The position numbers and the translations under genes are program-made. This document shows, piece after piece, positions 56,465 to 56,634 of a stretch of 56,634 bases of DNA (position 1 is the first letter of the stretch; the number at the start of each line of letters is the position of its first letter). The notes beneath the pieces are model-generated. The model did no database searches. It was not told where the DNA came from and worked only from the letters and a program-made list of their open reading frames with translations. The stretch comes from Bacteroidaceae bacterium (GTDB lineage Bacteria; Bacteroidota; Bacteroidia; Bacteroidales; Bacteroidaceae). The DNA lies in contig JAKSIQ010000008.1 in NCBI GenBank assembly GCA_024398755.1, forward strand, positions 1 through 56,634, given 5' to 3'.

Positions 56465-56634
56465 ATGAATACTGCAGCAGTTCAGACAAAAAGAAAGAAC
56501 ATTGACATCCGCGAAGATGTATATCGCTTCCTTTCCATCAAGGCGGCCGCATCCGGCACGAACCTCAAGAGCTACATCGAATCACTCCTTGAAAAAGAGG
56601 TGGAGGATATGAACGAGGCGGCGACCTACCAGTA
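56465..56634 (+). CDS. RHH antitoxin-like protein, cut by window end
   Basis: The first 56 codons of a gene that continues beyond the window: MNTAAVQTKRKNIDIRED, then VYRFLSIKAAASGTNLKSYIESLLEKEVEDM. A short beta-strand (RKNIDIRE) followed by two helices (VYRFLSIKAAASG, LKSYIESLLEKE) is the ribbon-helix-helix fold of type II antitoxins and small regulators. A RelE/ParE-type toxin would be expected next but is out of view. It has its own promoter. Confidence 0.7.
   Translation, partial: MNTAAVQTKRKNIDIREDVYRFLSIKAAASGTNLKSYIESLLEKEVEDMNEAATYQ

Overview
This window is a chromosomal segment of a Bacteroidota bacterium, most likely order Bacteroidales (Bacteroides, Phocaeicola or Prevotellaceae-like). 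Supporting signs are many genes preceded by the Bacteroidota sigma-factor -7 box (TAnnTTTGC, sometimes with a TTG-type -33 box 19-21 bases upstream), very weak Shine-Dalgarno sequences, many lipoproteins and TonB-linked or plant-polysaccharide enzymes, and Bacteroidales families such as CdsZ, C11 peptidases, FISUMP lipoproteins and BspA-like repeats. Two tRNA genes lie here (Arg-ACG and Ser-UGA). No rRNA, CRISPR array, complete insertion sequence or SusC/SusD locus was seen.

Layout. 1-1.6 kb is AT-rich and accessory-looking: a 51-bp tandem repeat running off the left edge, one small secreted protein and tRNA-Arg. 1.6-10.5 kb holds an SDR oxidoreductase, a FISUMP lipoprotein, PepD, then the minus-strand run ligA-dapA-M23 peptidase (dapA broken by a 41-base patch), trmD and a BspA-like lipoprotein. 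10.6-17 kb has an XRE regulator beside a 570-base AT-rich spacer with repeated inverted motifs, holA, an HsdR_N-type nuclease-fold protein, cdsZ, a Nif3-family protein, a DMT transporter and pncB. 17-22.3 kb holds a large Oar-like TonB-dependent receptor whose 5' leader is an FMN riboswitch, followed (higher coordinates) by aspS. 22.4-34.8 kb has a lipoprotein/AsmA pair, an MBL hydrolase, murB, pheS, nth, a secreted 20-repeat MORN protein, pgk and a TPR protein. 34.9-45.1 kb mixes xylan-type enzymes (GH43, SGNH esterase, GH115) with tRNA-Ser, a DUF389 membrane protein and mutS2. 45.1-47.5 kb is a three-gene operon (COG1900, NIL-ferredoxin, COG2122) matching the anaerobic homocysteine biosynthesis set known from methanogens. 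47.5-54.1 kb is a tightly packed minus-strand run: secreted repeat protein, C11 peptidase lipoprotein, GH3 enzyme, rnhB, GT4 glycosyltransferase. 54.2 kb to the end is an M3 peptidase (Dcp) and the start of an RHH antitoxin-like gene.

How it fits together. Most genes are housekeeping (replication and repair, tRNA charging and modification, cell wall, NAD salvage). The distinctive parts are the flavin-riboswitch-controlled outer-membrane receptor, the CBS-less homocysteine operon, the secreted protein/C11 peptidase pair and the dapA lesion. GH43, SGNH, GH115 and GH3 could together remove side chains and xylose units from glucuronoarabinoxylan, but they are dispersed and lack a SusCD pair.
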